A stretch of DNA of 64,000 bases, taken from contig NZ_JANQBB010000002.1 of the NCBI RefSeq assembly GCF_024721975.1, positions 496,001 to 560,000 of the forward strand. Reading direction: 5' to 3'. The position numbers were made by a program, and so were the translations under genes. Source of the stretch: Paenibacillus endoradicis (lineage in GTDB: Bacteria > Bacillota > Bacilli > Paenibacillales > Paenibacillaceae). The notes beneath the pieces are model-generated. The model saw only the letters and a program-made list of their open reading frames with translations, searched no databases and was not told the DNA's origin. Shown here one piece after another: positions 1-8,790 of this stretch (positions are counted from its first letter, which is position 1; each line of letters opens with the position of its first letter).

Positions 1-129
1 TGCACTGCCCTCTCGGAATGATCGTTCAATTAGAGATGTATATTGTATGGTCTATCAAGCTCAATAGCTTCGTAAATATATGATTAATCTCATAAGTGAT
101 TTTTCTATCATTTTAATCGTAGATATACA

Positions 130-176
130 AATAAGCTCAAAGGTCACATCAGCCAGATGTAATCTTTGAGCTTATT
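130..176 (-). terminator. Hairpin downstream of first acyltransferase
   Basis: Inverted repeat AATAAGCTCAAAG (130-142) and CTTTGAGCTTATT (164-176). A small inner stem (ACATC/GATGT) fills the loop. It lies just past the stop of the minus-strand acyltransferase and is its likely terminator. The T-tract is weak on both strands. Bases 1-129 hold nothing I recognise. Confidence 0.6.
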
Positions 177-228
177 AATTATATGAACAACTCATTTAAC
201 TAATAGTAAGTAATCTGAAAAACTCGCT

Positions 229-1359
229 TTATTTCGAAGATCGTTTCTTTCCACTACCTACAATATAGGTTGCATAGGGAATATACTTTGAGATGAGTAT
301 CGTCAATATCCAAGCAACGAACAAGCCGAATATAAATTGACCTGCAAAATAGAGATTGAATAGAATCGGATTACCACTCATCGGTAACTTTCGATACATA
401 TATAGTAAAAGTGGGTGGATAAGATAGATTCCGAAAGAATGATCACTTAACGAAGTAATTATACGTTGCAACCAAGCAGGACATTTCTGTTCATAGTATC
501 TTGAACTTATAACACTAAGTGCGATCGAGATCATAATAAATATAAACCATGTCCATGCAAAGTGTGGTGATGACTCCCAATCTTTATGCACCCATCCACG
601 ATAAAATAGATTGGCATAATAGACGCCAGAACAGATCCATGCTACTAACAATACGATACGATATATCCTATATTGTGCAGTATGTTTTTCGAGAAACTGT
701 AAAATTTGACTATATCTCGTTGCAATCCATACTCCACAGCCAAAATATGCCGTATAGGATACAAATAAACTTGCTGTTCTCTTAAATAATTGTGGAAGAT
801 CTTCAAGTTGCGATAGATATTCACGATTGATATAGAAGTAAGCCCATTGAATAATAAAACCGATCAACCAAATCCAGATTGCTGCTGATTTTCTTGTTGT
901 TATCTTTTTCCATAATATAGGAAATAGTAGATAGAACTGAACCATAACAAAGATGTAGTACAAATGAGCGTACGCTTTTCCAAGTAAGATCGCCTCACCA
1001 AGGTCAGCAAACGAGTGTAAGGACAATGAGTCAATATGAGTCAATGTGAAATAGATACAAGAAAAAATGATGTAAGGGATAATAACGTTAGTTACTCTAC
1101 GTTTGTAGAAAGTATTAACCGATGATAGAGTCACTTCTCTTTTCTGATAGGAATACATTAGGACGAAACCGCTTAGAAATAAAAACAATGGAACTGCAAA
1201 TGTAGACATCTTATTGATGAGTACATATAGGAAATAAAAACTTGAATTCACATTCGCGCTATTAACTGCTGAGCTAGTAGAATGAATAAGCAATACAGCA
1301 ACAATGGCAAATGCTCTAACCAAATTCATCTCCGTTAGGTAACGTTGATGTTTGTTCAT
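229..1359 (-). CDS. Acyltransferase 3 family membrane protein
   Basis: A 376-residue integral membrane protein with about ten hydrophobic segments. It opens with the family's typical N-terminus (LVRAFAIVAVLLIHSTSS), which carries the conserved histidine. Family members (acyltransferase 3, OafA/NodX type) move acyl groups, often acetyl, onto cell-surface sugars, peptidoglycan or teichoic acids; the substrate cannot be read from sequence. The ATG has a GAGGAG site a few bases upstream. A paralogue lies on the same strand at 3760-4974, with the catalase gene between them. The two share the N-terminal HST motif and overall topology but are clearly diverged. Confidence 0.85.
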   Translation of the reverse strand: MNKHQRYLTEMNLVRAFAIVAVLLIHSTSSAVNSANVNSSFYFLYVLINKMSTFAVPLFLFLSGFVLMYSYQKREVTLSSVNTFYKRRVTNVIIPYIIFSCIYFTLTHIDSLSLHSFADLGEAILLGKAYAHLYYIFVMVQFYLLFPILWKKITTRKSAAIWIWLIGFIIQWAYFYINREYLSQLEDLPQLFKRTASLFVSYTAYFGCGVWIATRYSQILQFLEKHTAQYRIYRIVLLVAWICSGVYYANLFYRGWVHKDWESSPHFAWTWFIFIMISIALSVISSRYYEQKCPAWLQRIITSLSDHSFGIYLIHPLLLYMYRKLPMSGNPILFNLYFAGQFIFGLFVAWILTILISKYIPYATYIVGSGKKRSSK

Positions 1360-1508
1360 GATGATCTCCTCGTAGATGATATGTATTTTATTAAGTTTTT
1401 AGAGCTATCTTATTATAGCAAAAAGCAGAAACGTTGCGTGAAGAATAATATTTTCAACATAAGCCATAATATCCCTAATACCATATAAGTCATTGGAGGG
1501 GTATCAAG

Positions 1509-3536
1509 ATGAGCAATAGCAAGGATGAACAACTAGAGCACTATAAAGCTTATGATGAAGGAAAATTACTAACCACTAATGAAGGTTTAAAAGTTACCGA
1601 TGATGAATTCACCTTAAAGGCAGGTGTTCGTGGTCCTACTCTTATTGAAGATTTCTACTTTAGACAGAAGATGACTCATTTCGATCATGAGCGCATCCCT
1701 GAACGTGTTGTTCATGCTCGAGGATTTGCAGCACATGGACATTTCAAAGTATACGAATCATTAGCCCGCTATACGAAAGCAAAATTTCTATGTGATCCTT
1801 CAATTACTACACCTGTCTTCACCCGCTTTTCTACAGTAGCAGGTTCTAAAGGCTCAGCAGATACGGTACGTGATGTGCGTGGATTCGCTACGAAATTTTA
1901 TACTGAAGAAGGCAATTATGATCTAGTCGGAAACAACATGCCTGTCTTTTTCATTCAAGATGGTATTAAATTCCCTGATTTTATTCACGCAGTAAAACCT
2001 GAACCACATAATGAAATGCCGCAAGCCTCTTCTGCTCATGATACATTTTGGGATTTCGTAGCGAATAATCAAGAAACTGCACATATGATTATGTGGGTTA
2101 TGTCTGAACGAGCACTTCCACGCAGTTTTCGAATGATGGAAGGATTTGGAGTACATACCTTCAGACTTATTAATGAACAAGGTGAAGCACATTTCGTGAA
2201 ATTCCACTGGAAACCACTACTAGGCAGGCAGTCACAAATATGGAAAGAGTATCAAAAGGTTGCTGGTTATGATCCTGATTTTCATCGCCGTGATCTTTGG
2301 GAAAATATTGAGATGGGCAATGTCGTTGAATATGAACTTGGACTGCAAATCATCCCTGAATCAGAGGAGTTCAAATTCTCATTCGATATTCTTGATGCGA
2401 CAAAACTATGGCCCGAGGAAGATGTACCTGTTCAAATCGTCGGTAGGTTAACGCTTAATCGCAATGTTGACAATGTGTTCGCTGAGACAGAGCAAGTCGC
2501 TTTCCATGTTGGAAATGTTGTACCAGGTATCGATTTTACGAATGACCCGCTTCTGCAAGGTCGCTTATTCTCATATACCGATACACAACTGATCCGTCTT
2601 GGCGGTCCTAATTTTCATGAGCTACCTATCAACCGATCAGTATGCCCATTTCATAATAATTTCCGTGATGGATTTGGAAGACAAACGATTAATGTTGGTC
2701 AAGTAAGCTACAATAGCAATTCATTGTTTAACCATACTCCTCGACCAGCTACTTTATCCGAAGGTGGATATGAGCATTATCAAGAAAAAGTCGAAGGTCG
2801 CGTGATTAAAGCGCGTGCTGATAGCTTCAAAGACCACTTCTCGCAAGCTACGATGTTCTGGAATAGTATGAGCAACATTGAGAAGCAACAAATTAAGGAT
2901 GCTTTCACATTTGAATTGAGTAAAGTGAAAAGTAAATCCGTTCAACAACAAGTCATTACTATGTTTGCAAACGTCAGCTCGGAGCTTGTAGAGTATGTAT
3001 CAGAGCGTATTGGTATTACCTACGTGGACAAGCAAAAACAAGCACCGGAAAAGCAAAATACAAAAGCGTCTCCTGCACTAAGTGTCGATCAATCTCCGAA
3101 ATCCGCTCGTACTCGTAAAGTGGCGATCGTTATTTCTGATACTGTTCTGTCCAGCCAATTACAACCGGTATTAGATGCTTTGAACAAAGAGATGGTTCAA
3201 TATCGTTTCGTTGGTGAACGTCTTGGGAATGTTCTTGATCAAGAAGGCGGAGAATGGATGATACAAGATACATTCTTCAATACCGACCCATGCCTATTTG
3301 ATGGATTGATTATTGCAGGAGGATTGGAGCACCCACAACTGATCAAACCATTTATTCTTGAAACGTATCAGCAATATAAGCCTCTTGCATCACTTCAACA
3401 ATATGAAGAGATATTAACACAATTACAAATTGCTGATCAGCCGGGAGTTATACAAGCCTCTTCAGCAGGCAAGAAAACTGGATCAAAGTTTGTGGAGGCG
3501 ATAGCGCAACAACGCTTCTGGAATCGCACCCTGTAA
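1509..3536 (+). CDS. katE: Large-subunit monofunctional catalase (KatE/HPII type)
   Basis: A 675-residue haem catalase that disproportionates hydrogen peroxide. Visible landmarks are the active-site histidine in [12 protein letters not shown] (about residue 69), the distal asparagine in [11 protein letters not shown], and the proximal haem tyrosine in RLFSYTDTQ (about 357). Residues from about 535 form the extra C-terminal flavodoxin/DJ-1-like domain typical of large-subunit clade catalases (B. subtilis KatE, E. coli HPII). The length agrees with that clade. GGAGGGG sits 8 bases before the ATG. In B. subtilis katE is a SigB general-stress gene; I saw no clear SigB or PerR site in the 149-base upstream gap. 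The end (FWNRTL) agrees in position with the E. coli C-terminus, so the protein looks complete. Confidence 0.95.
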   Translation: MSNSKDEQLEHYKAYDEGKLLTTNEGLKVTDDEFTLKAGVRGPTLIEDFYFRQKMTHFDHERIPERVVHARGFAAHGHFKVYESLARYTKAKFLCDPSITTPVFTRFSTVAGSKGSADTVRDVRGFATKFYTEEGNYDLVGNNMPVFFIQDGIKFPDFIHAVKPEPHNEMPQASSAHDTFWDFVANNQETAHMIMWVMSERALPRSFRMMEGFGVHTFRLINEQGEAHFVKFHWKPLLGRQSQIWKEYQKVAGYDPDFHRRDLWENIEMGNVVEYELGLQIIPESEEFKFSFDILDATKLWPEEDVPVQIVGRLTLNRNVDNVFAETEQVAFHVGNVVPGIDFTNDPLLQGRLFSYTDTQLIRLGGPNFHELPINRSVCPFHNNFRDGFGRQTINVGQVSYNSNSLFNHTPRPATLSEGGYEHYQEKVEGRVIKARADSFKDHFSQATMFWNSMSNIEKQQIKDAFTFELSKVKSKSVQQQVITMFANVSSELVEYVSERIGITYVDKQKQAPEKQNTKASPALSVDQSPKSARTRKVAIVISDTVLSSQLQPVLDALNKEMVQYRFVGERLGNVLDQEGGEWMIQDTFFNTDPCLFDGLIIAGGLEHPQLIKPFILETYQQYKPLASLQQYEEILTQLQIADQPGVIQASSAGKKTGSKFVEAIAQQRFWNRTL

Positions 3537-3643
3537 GGTAGTTCATAAAGCAGACTTTGATAACGATGATTGGCTTCGTAGTTTATTCGACATTGAATAT
3601 GAAGCGAACTTGGGAACTATAGCATAAGCTTCCGATGTATGTT
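3536..3643. repeat. Dispersed intergenic repeat, copy A, plus leader-like motif
   Basis: The bases right after the catalase stop (3536-3611) resemble those right after the siderophore ATPase stop (9575-9646). Shared blocks are AGGTWGTTCAWAA at the left and TCGACWTTGAATATGAARC at the right, with looser similarity between. It is followed at 3627-3643 by GCTTCCGATGTATGTTTC, a motif also found upstream of genes at 5.5, 6.6 and 17.7 kb. Both copies begin at a stop codon, which suggests a non-coding element rather than coding sequence. From memory, similar sequences occur between genes in other Paenibacillus genomes; this was not checked. Confidence 0.5.
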
Positions 3644-3676
3644 TCTTAGAGAAACATTATAGGTGCGCTTGTAAAA

Positions 3677-3720
3677 AAGAGCCTTATCTGCTCAGCATTT
3701 GCTAGGCAGATAAGGCTCTT
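3677..3720. terminator. Bidirectional terminator between katE and second acyltransferase
   Basis: A perfect 15-bp stem (3677-3691 with 3706-3720, arm AAGAGCCTTATCTGC) with a 14-base loop. A-rich sequence on the left and T-rich on the right give U-tracts in both directions, fitting the two convergent genes. Confidence 0.85.
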
Positions 3721-3759
3721 CACTTTATTTATAGTATGAAGAATTTAATATGGGACAAA

Positions 3760-4974
3760 CTACATTTGAACATTAGGTGCCTTATCTTTGACTTGTGGTT
3801 GTGACGGTTTCCTTTTCTTAATACTCCCAAAAATAAGCCAGCTTTGTGGAATATAACGAACAACTAATTCTACAACAATCCAAGAACCGATTAATGCAAA
3901 CAGGAATCCACCTACATACCATGCATGATGTACAATGCTAGCTCCACTTTGAGGTGGATATGCACGATAGATTAGTAATAAGAATGGATGGAACAGGTAC
4001 ACGCCAAACGAGACTTCTCCTAATCGCATCAATAAATTTTTCACAGGTGTTGCAGCTTTTCTGTAAATAATGAAAGCTAATTGCATCAATATAATTGCTG
4101 TTGTTAACGTATGAATATTCCATACGAGATCAAATAATGTGGAACTATAACTGTCTAGCTTCAATCTAGTCTCATACCACATGTATACATGTAATAAACC
4201 GGAACTTAACCAAATTAGCGAAAATACAATCCAACCTATGACACGTTTCTTTGTTACATTTTCTTTGGCTATATTGATCCACTGTTTCCATTTGTCATAA
4301 TAAATCCCTAAGTAGGCACCTAAGAAATAATACGTGAAGTAACTTAATGACCAGCTACCACGAGCGGTCACTGGAGTTTCCAAACCGTATTTATTCACTA
4401 GGAAGAAGCCCCATTGAACGACGATCCCGATAAGCAATAACCAATGTGTGAGCTTCGGATACTTTTTGAAAAACCATAAAAATAACGGGAATAACAAATA
4501 AAATTGTATGCTTATATAGACGAAATATAGATGTGTATGTGCCGTACCATGCATCAACCGATCACCTAATGCAGACATCATCTCACCGAACGAGAAACCA
4601 TTACCGAAAATTAAAGGATAACTTTCAGGGTATAAATATAACTTCAATATGAAGTAAAATAGCGAAAAAGAAACGTATGGAACAATAATATACATTAATC
4701 GCTTCTTATAAAAACTCGTAACTAATTTACCTGTTAAAGGTCGATTATAATAATTGTAGAACAATACAAAACTACTCAAAAATATGAACGTCGTAGTACC
4801 GAACTTCAAAAAAATGTTTGCAAAATTATATAGAAAAAACCAACTTGAATCTATCATTCCAGTACTAACTGCAACAGAAGTAGAATGAATACTCAATACC
4901 CCTAATATCGCAATCGCTCGAACTATAGATAACTGTGGAATGCTTTCTCGCTTTGAACTTAATAACTGGCTCAT
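3760..4974 (-). CDS. Acyltransferase 3 family membrane protein (second copy)
   Basis: A 404-residue polytopic membrane protein of the acyltransferase 3 family, with about ten membrane segments and the N-terminal motif SIVRAIAILGVLSIHSTSVAV that matches the paralogue at 229-1359. It probably acylates a surface glycan or polymer; the acceptor is unknown. The C-terminus is a short basic and polar tail (KKRKPSQPQVKDK) predicted to be cytoplasmic. AAGGAG lies correctly upstream of the ATG. It has its own promoter region, which contains a short tandem repeat at 5012-5056, and it shares a bidirectional terminator with katE. Confidence 0.85.
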   Translation of the reverse strand: MSQLLSSKRESIPQLSIVRAIAILGVLSIHSTSVAVSTGMIDSSWFFLYNFANIFLKFGTTTFIFLSSFVLFYNYYNRPLTGKLVTSFYKKRLMYIIVPYVSFSLFYFILKLYLYPESYPLIFGNGFSFGEMMSALGDRLMHGTAHTHLYFVYISIQFYLLFPLFLWFFKKYPKLTHWLLLIGIVVQWGFFLVNKYGLETPVTARGSWSLSYFTYYFLGAYLGIYYDKWKQWINIAKENVTKKRVIGWIVFSLIWLSSGLLHVYMWYETRLKLDSYSSTLFDLVWNIHTLTTAIILMQLAFIIYRKAATPVKNLLMRLGEVSFGVYLFHPFLLLIYRAYPPQSGASIVHHAWYVGGFLFALIGSWIVVELVVRYIPQSWLIFGSIKKRKPSQPQVKDKAPNVQM

Positions 4975-5513
4975 TATGAGCTCCTTTCTTGTTAGCTTTT
5001 CTTATCTTATGTTGTGCACCTAATATTTTACATTGTGCGCGCCTAATATTTTACATATTACTAATAATACACCCATTCAGTAATTAGAATCAAATATAAA
5101 TTTGTATTAATTATTGTTAGTAATCCAATAATATTGCATTTAATCCACTTCACTCGATAATAATAACGTGAAAATATGAATGTATTATTAATCCTATCTG
5201 AAAGTTAACTTAATACATCATTTGATCTTTCATTTACCCTTTTTATGAAATTTGATGTAATACAATATATAGATTACGATAGAACAATCGTGCATTATGC
5301 CATATCAATAAGACGTTTAGCTATATGTTTTTCACTATAAATTACTCATAATAAACGAGTAACCTATACTCATTAATTATGATGCTTACTAAGCTACTTT
5401 TTGTTTGCAGACAGCAATTCATAAACTTAACAAAAAGCTAAGTTTATTCTTTCAAGCTTTCGAAGCTACTTTTTGTTCGCAAAGACTCACAAAAATTTTT
5501 AGGAGGAATTCTG
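4975..5513. other. Long AT-rich intergenic region
   Basis: A 539-base gap between divergently read genes. Near the minus-strand gene is an imperfect tandem repeat (5012-5033 and 5033-5056) built on TTGTGC..CCTAATATTTTACAT. Near the plus-strand gene are two direct copies of AAGCTACTTTTTGTTYGC (5391-5409 and 5463-5481), the second belonging to the leader module described in the findings. The middle is about 300 bases of very AT-rich sequence in which I saw no gene. Confidence 0.6.
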
Positions 5514-6509
5514 ATGTCTTATACAGCTAATGAACAGCGTTATGCAGATATGAAATACAATCGTTGCGGTAATAGTGGCTTACTTTTACCTGCAATCTCT
5601 TTGGGACTTTGGCATAATTTCGGAGGGAAAGACGTATTCGAGAATGGACGAGCTATGACTCGCCGTGCCTTCGATCTTGGCATTACGCATTTTGATATTG
5701 CTAATAACTACGGACCTCCATATGGTTCCGCAGAAGAAAACTTTGGTAAAATTCTTAAGCTAGATATGGCTCCATACCGTGATGAGCTTATTATCTCGAC
5801 AAAAGCAGGTTATGATATGTGGGCTGGGCCATATGGTAACTTCGGCTCTAAGAAATATATGGTTGCGAGCTTAGATCAAAGCTTGAAACGTCTAGGATTA
5901 GATTATGTAGATATCTATTACCACCATCGTCCAGATCCAAATACACCAATTGAAGAAACGATGGCTGCTCTGGATCTCCTTGTTCGTCAAGGTAAAGCAT
6001 TATACGTTGGTCTATCTAACTACAATGCTGAGCAAACTGCTGCTGCATCAAAAGTATTGAAGGAGTTAGGCACACCATGCTTAATTCACCAACCAAGCTA
6101 TTCTATTATCGATCGTTGGATCGAAGGCGGGTTACAAGATGTATTGTCTGAAGAAGGCATTGGAACCATCGGTTTCTTACCATTAGCTCAGGGCGTACTT
6201 ACGAATAAGTATTTGACTGGTATTCCTACTGATTCTCGTGCAGCTGGTCATTCTATCTTCTTAAATGAGGATAGTATTTCTGAAAAGAAAATTAATATTG
6301 CGATACAATTACAGGAGATTGCTGCCCAGCGTGGACAAAGCTTAGCTCAAATGGCGTTAGCTTGGGTGCTACGAGGCGGTAAAGTAACTTCAGCTCTTAT
6401 CGGTGCAAGTCGTGTAAGTCAAATTGAAGAAAACGTTGCAGCACTTCAAAATCTTGAATTTACTAGTGAAGAGCTTGCTCGAATCGACGCTATTTCTCTA
6501 GATAAATAA
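5514..6509 (+). CDS. gpr: Aldo/keto reductase, L-glyceraldehyde 3-phosphate reductase type (YghZ/Gpr-like)
   Basis: A 331-residue NADPH-dependent TIM-barrel reductase. It follows E. coli YghZ almost motif for motif (RYADMKYNRCGNSGLLLPAISLG at the start, NNYGPPYGSAEENFG, LIGASRVSQIEENV at the cofactor-binding end). The aldo/keto reductase tetrad is visible as Asp and Tyr in FDIANNYG, Lys in ISTKAGYD and His in YYHHRPDP. The E. coli enzyme reduces L-glyceraldehyde 3-phosphate and also methylglyoxal, so a detoxifying role is likely. AGGAGG is 7 bases before the ATG. The AraC regulator downstream on the same strand may control it, but a 102-base gap with its own leader motif separates them. Confidence 0.9.
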   Translation: MSYTANEQRYADMKYNRCGNSGLLLPAISLGLWHNFGGKDVFENGRAMTRRAFDLGITHFDIANNYGPPYGSAEENFGKILKLDMAPYRDELIISTKAGYDMWAGPYGNFGSKKYMVASLDQSLKRLGLDYVDIYYHHRPDPNTPIEETMAALDLLVRQGKALYVGLSNYNAEQTAAASKVLKELGTPCLIHQPSYSIIDRWIEGGLQDVLSEEGIGTIGFLPLAQGVLTNKYLTGIPTDSRAAGHSIFLNEDSISEKKINIAIQLQEIAAQRGQSLAQMALAWVLRGGKVTSALIGASRVSQIEENVAALQNLEFTSEELARIDAISLDK

Positions 6510-6611
6510 TATTATCCACTACTTTATATTACGTTAAGTTTATGCTTCCGAAGTATTTTTCAAACCGGAGAAGTTAAGCTACGTAGATCAGAAAAATTTT
6601 AGGAGTATACT

Positions 6612-7442
6612 ATGATTGAATTTCTACCACAGCATCTCCATCAACTTGATCTGTATTTAATTCAATATGGGCGAGAACAATGTACGCCTAGTCATTCCTT
6701 TGGTCCTGCAATGCGAGAATATTATAAATTCCACTATATCCTTGAAGGTAAAGGTATATTTGAGGTCAACGGTAAAAGATATCATTTACATGCTGGACAA
6801 GGGTTTCTAGTTAGTCCTGGAACGATTACATTTTATCAAGCAGATCAAGATGATCCGTGGAAATACTGTTGGATCGGATTCCATGGCATTAAAGCTCCTA
6901 CTTTATTGAAGCAAGCTGAGTTGTCAGATGAAGCACCAATATATGATTGTGACAAAGCTGATTTTTTCAATTGCAGTATTGATCAAATGATGGAATCTAA
7001 ACATGTAGAAGCTGGACGAGAATTAAAACTAACGGGTTTGCTTTATTTATGGCTATCCATCTTAGTTGAATGTCGCGGATCACAACTTGCCTTGAAGCTG
7101 CGAGAAAATAGTAAAGAACATTATATCGCACAAGTCGTTCATTTTATTGAAATGAACTATGCTAATAAAATTACTATTCAATCTATCGCGAGCTTTATCG
7201 GCTTGCAACGCAGCTATCTAAGCTCATTGTTCAAAGAGGTTATGAATAGTAGCTTACAAGACTACCTGATTGCTTTCAGAATGAGAAAAGCATGTGAATT
7301 ATTAAGTAATGTCGAGTTATCGATTGGTGATATCGCTCGTTCTGTTGGATACGAAGACCCTCTTCTATTCTCAAAAATGTTCAAAAAGACGATGCTCTAC
7401 TCTCCTTCTCAATATCGAGAAAAACAGTTACTACGTAGTTAA
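6612..7442 (+). CDS. AraC family transcriptional regulator with N-terminal cupin domain
   Basis: A 276-residue regulator. Residues about 15-150 form an AraC-type sugar-sensing cupin (YKFHYILEGKGIFEVNGKRYHLHAGQGFLVSPG). Residues about 175-276 hold the double helix-turn-helix, with IQSIASFIGLQRSYLSSLFKEV as the first and IGDIARSVGYEDPLLFSKMFKK as the second. This architecture is typical of regulators of carbohydrate genes in Bacillales. Its target is not evident; the adjacent reductase is the first candidate. AGGAG lies 7 bases before the ATG, preceded by a copy of the shared leader module (6542-6600). A strong hairpin ends the unit. Confidence 0.9.
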   Translation: MIEFLPQHLHQLDLYLIQYGREQCTPSHSFGPAMREYYKFHYILEGKGIFEVNGKRYHLHAGQGFLVSPGTITFYQADQDDPWKYCWIGFHGIKAPTLLKQAELSDEAPIYDCDKADFFNCSIDQMMESKHVEAGRELKLTGLLYLWLSILVECRGSQLALKLRENSKEHYIAQVVHFIEMNYANKITIQSIASFIGLQRSYLSSLFKEVMNSSLQDYLIAFRMRKACELLSNVELSIGDIARSVGYEDPLLFSKMFKKTMLYSPSQYREKQLLRS

Positions 7443-7467
7443 ACGCTTGAATCGTATAGCATTAATA

Positions 7468-7510
7468 AAGGGCATCCCAGAAGTCTGTAATAGACTTTTG
7501 GGATGCCCTT
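7468..7510 (+). terminator. Terminator after the AraC regulator
   Basis: A 19-bp stem with one G-U pair, AAGGGCATCCCAGAAGTCT (7468-7486) with 7492-7510, and a 5-base loop. A moderately T-rich stretch follows. It may also serve the convergent flavoprotein gene at 7574. Confidence 0.8.
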
Positions 7511-7573
7511 GCTTTATGATTTCTAACACTGCTGCGTGAACAGTACTGCGCTAAAGTAGATTATGATGGCTTC

Positions 7574-8629
7574 TTATTGCTTCATAAGCAAATGTTGAAC
7601 GATCTCCTTATTACGTTGTTTGAACAATTCATTATGTGATGAAACCATACCATTTTTATTGGCATCGGGTTCAATATAACTTTTCGCTTTATTAACCGCA
7701 TTCGCAGCATCTTGAAAAGTACCTGCAATGAGATTGAGCTTTCCATCATAGGAAACAATATCTCCCACTGCAAATACTCCAGCAACGGATGTTTCACAAT
7801 GTGAATTACCAGCAATATAGTAGTTATCTTTCATATCCAATTGGAGTGGACTGTTTTCCATTAACGATACATCCTGCTCATATCCATGGCTAATGACCAC
7901 TTCATCAATATCAATCATCTTCTTTTCTCCAGTATCAGCGTTTGTTAATTCCACTCTCTCAATAGCTGACTTTTCATCATTTGCAATCAATCTTGTAATT
8001 GTCGTATTAAAGCAACACTGCACATTACTCTCCATAAGCTGAGTGACATGGGCTTCATGCCCCTTCATCTGATCTTTGCGATACGTTAGTATCACTTGAT
8101 CAGCTACCCCTACTAATTCATTTGCCCAATCCAGAGCAGCGTTTCCACCGCCTGAGATCATTACCGTTTTATTATGGAAAGGTTTGAATGATTTTATGGT
8201 GTAATGTAAATTACTAATTTCAAATCGCTCTGCACCTTCTATTTCTAATTTCTGCGGTTTTAGTATCCCGCTCCCAGTAGCTAGAAATACTGTTTTAGAA
8301 TGATGTTTTTCTCCAGCCGATGTGTAAATAATAAAATGCTGTTCATCTACTTTTTCAATACGTTCAACCTTTGTATTAAGTACAATTTCTGGACTGAACA
8401 CCATAGCCTGTTTCGTTAATTGCTGGATTAACTGCGCACAAGGAATTGGTGGAATCCCTCCAACATCCCATATTAATTTCTCAGGGTATACATGTAACTT
8501 CCCACCAAGTTCCGATTGGAAATCAATAATTTTAGTCTTCATCTCACGCAAACCGCTATAGAAAGCAGAATACAATCCTGATGGACCTCCACCTATAATG
8601 GTGATGTCGTATAACTCTATATTATTCAT
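7574..8629 (-). CDS. Ferredoxin--NADP+ reductase, thioredoxin-reductase-like (YumC/YcgT type)
   Basis: A 351-residue FAD/NAD(P)-dependent flavoprotein. It has an N-terminal FAD-binding GGGPSGLYSAFYSG (about residue 13), a second NADPH-binding GGGNAALDWA (about 160), and the C-terminal FAD motif GVFAVGDIVSYDG. It lacks the redox CxxC of thioredoxin reductase, which places it with type 2 ferredoxin/flavodoxin NADP+ reductases. It is divergent from the siderophore importer. Its promoter (-35 TTGATA, 17-base spacer, -10 TATAAT) has a Fur box inside it, so it should be iron-repressed. B. subtilis YcgT has been linked to iron handling; reduction of imported ferri-siderophore is a reasonable inference. 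AAGGAG precedes the ATG. Confidence 0.88.
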   Translation of the reverse strand: MNNIELYDITIIGGGPSGLYSAFYSGLREMKTKIIDFQSELGGKLHVYPEKLIWDVGGIPPIPCAQLIQQLTKQAMVFSPEIVLNTKVERIEKVDEQHFIIYTSAGEKHHSKTVFLATGSGILKPQKLEIEGAERFEISNLHYTIKSFKPFHNKTVMISGGGNAALDWANELVGVADQVILTYRKDQMKGHEAHVTQLMESNVQCCFNTTITRLIANDEKSAIERVELTNADTGEKKMIDIDEVVISHGYEQDVSLMENSPLQLDMKDNYYIAGNSHCETSVAGVFAVGDIVSYDGKLNLIAGTFQDAANAVNKAKSYIEPDANKNGMVSSHNELFKQRNKEIVQHLLMKQ

Positions 8630-8679
8630 TATTTAAAACTCCTTATATGACTAAGTATGTTAGTATCCATATTTTATCA

Positions 8680-8707
8680 TTGACAATGCGCACAACTATT
8701 TTATATT
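8680..8707 (+). promoter_or_regulatory. Promoter of the siderophore importer operon
   Basis: TTGACA (8680-8685), a 16-base spacer, then TATATT (8702-8707). The expected start point is near 8714, directly upstream of the Fur box, which would block elongation or opening when occupied. Confidence 0.65.
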
Positions 8708-8736
8708 ATTATACTGCAAATGATAATCGTTATCAA
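8708..8736 (-). promoter_or_regulatory. Promoter of the ferredoxin-NADP reductase gene
   Basis: On the minus strand TTGATA (8736-8731), a 17-base spacer and a perfect TATAAT (8713-8708). The Fur box at 8721-8735 covers the -35 element and most of the spacer. Confidence 0.7.
8721..8735. promoter_or_regulatory. Fur box shared by two facing promoters
   Basis: TGATAATCGTTATCA matches the Bacillus 7-1-7 Fur consensus (TGATAATnATTATCA) with one mismatch. It overlaps the minus-strand promoter and lies just downstream of the plus-strand start, so one Fur dimer could repress both directions. Confidence 0.85.
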
Positions 8737-8790
8737 TTATTTATTATTCATCACTTTATATACAAATTATTTTCATAAGGAGGAAAAGAG

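Noticed and set aside
3537..3627. Possible frameshifted C-terminal extension of the catalase (reads [22 protein letters not shown] in the +1 frame)
   Set aside because: The catalase already ends where other KatE proteins end, and the same DNA resembles the non-coding repeat after the siderophore ATPase gene.
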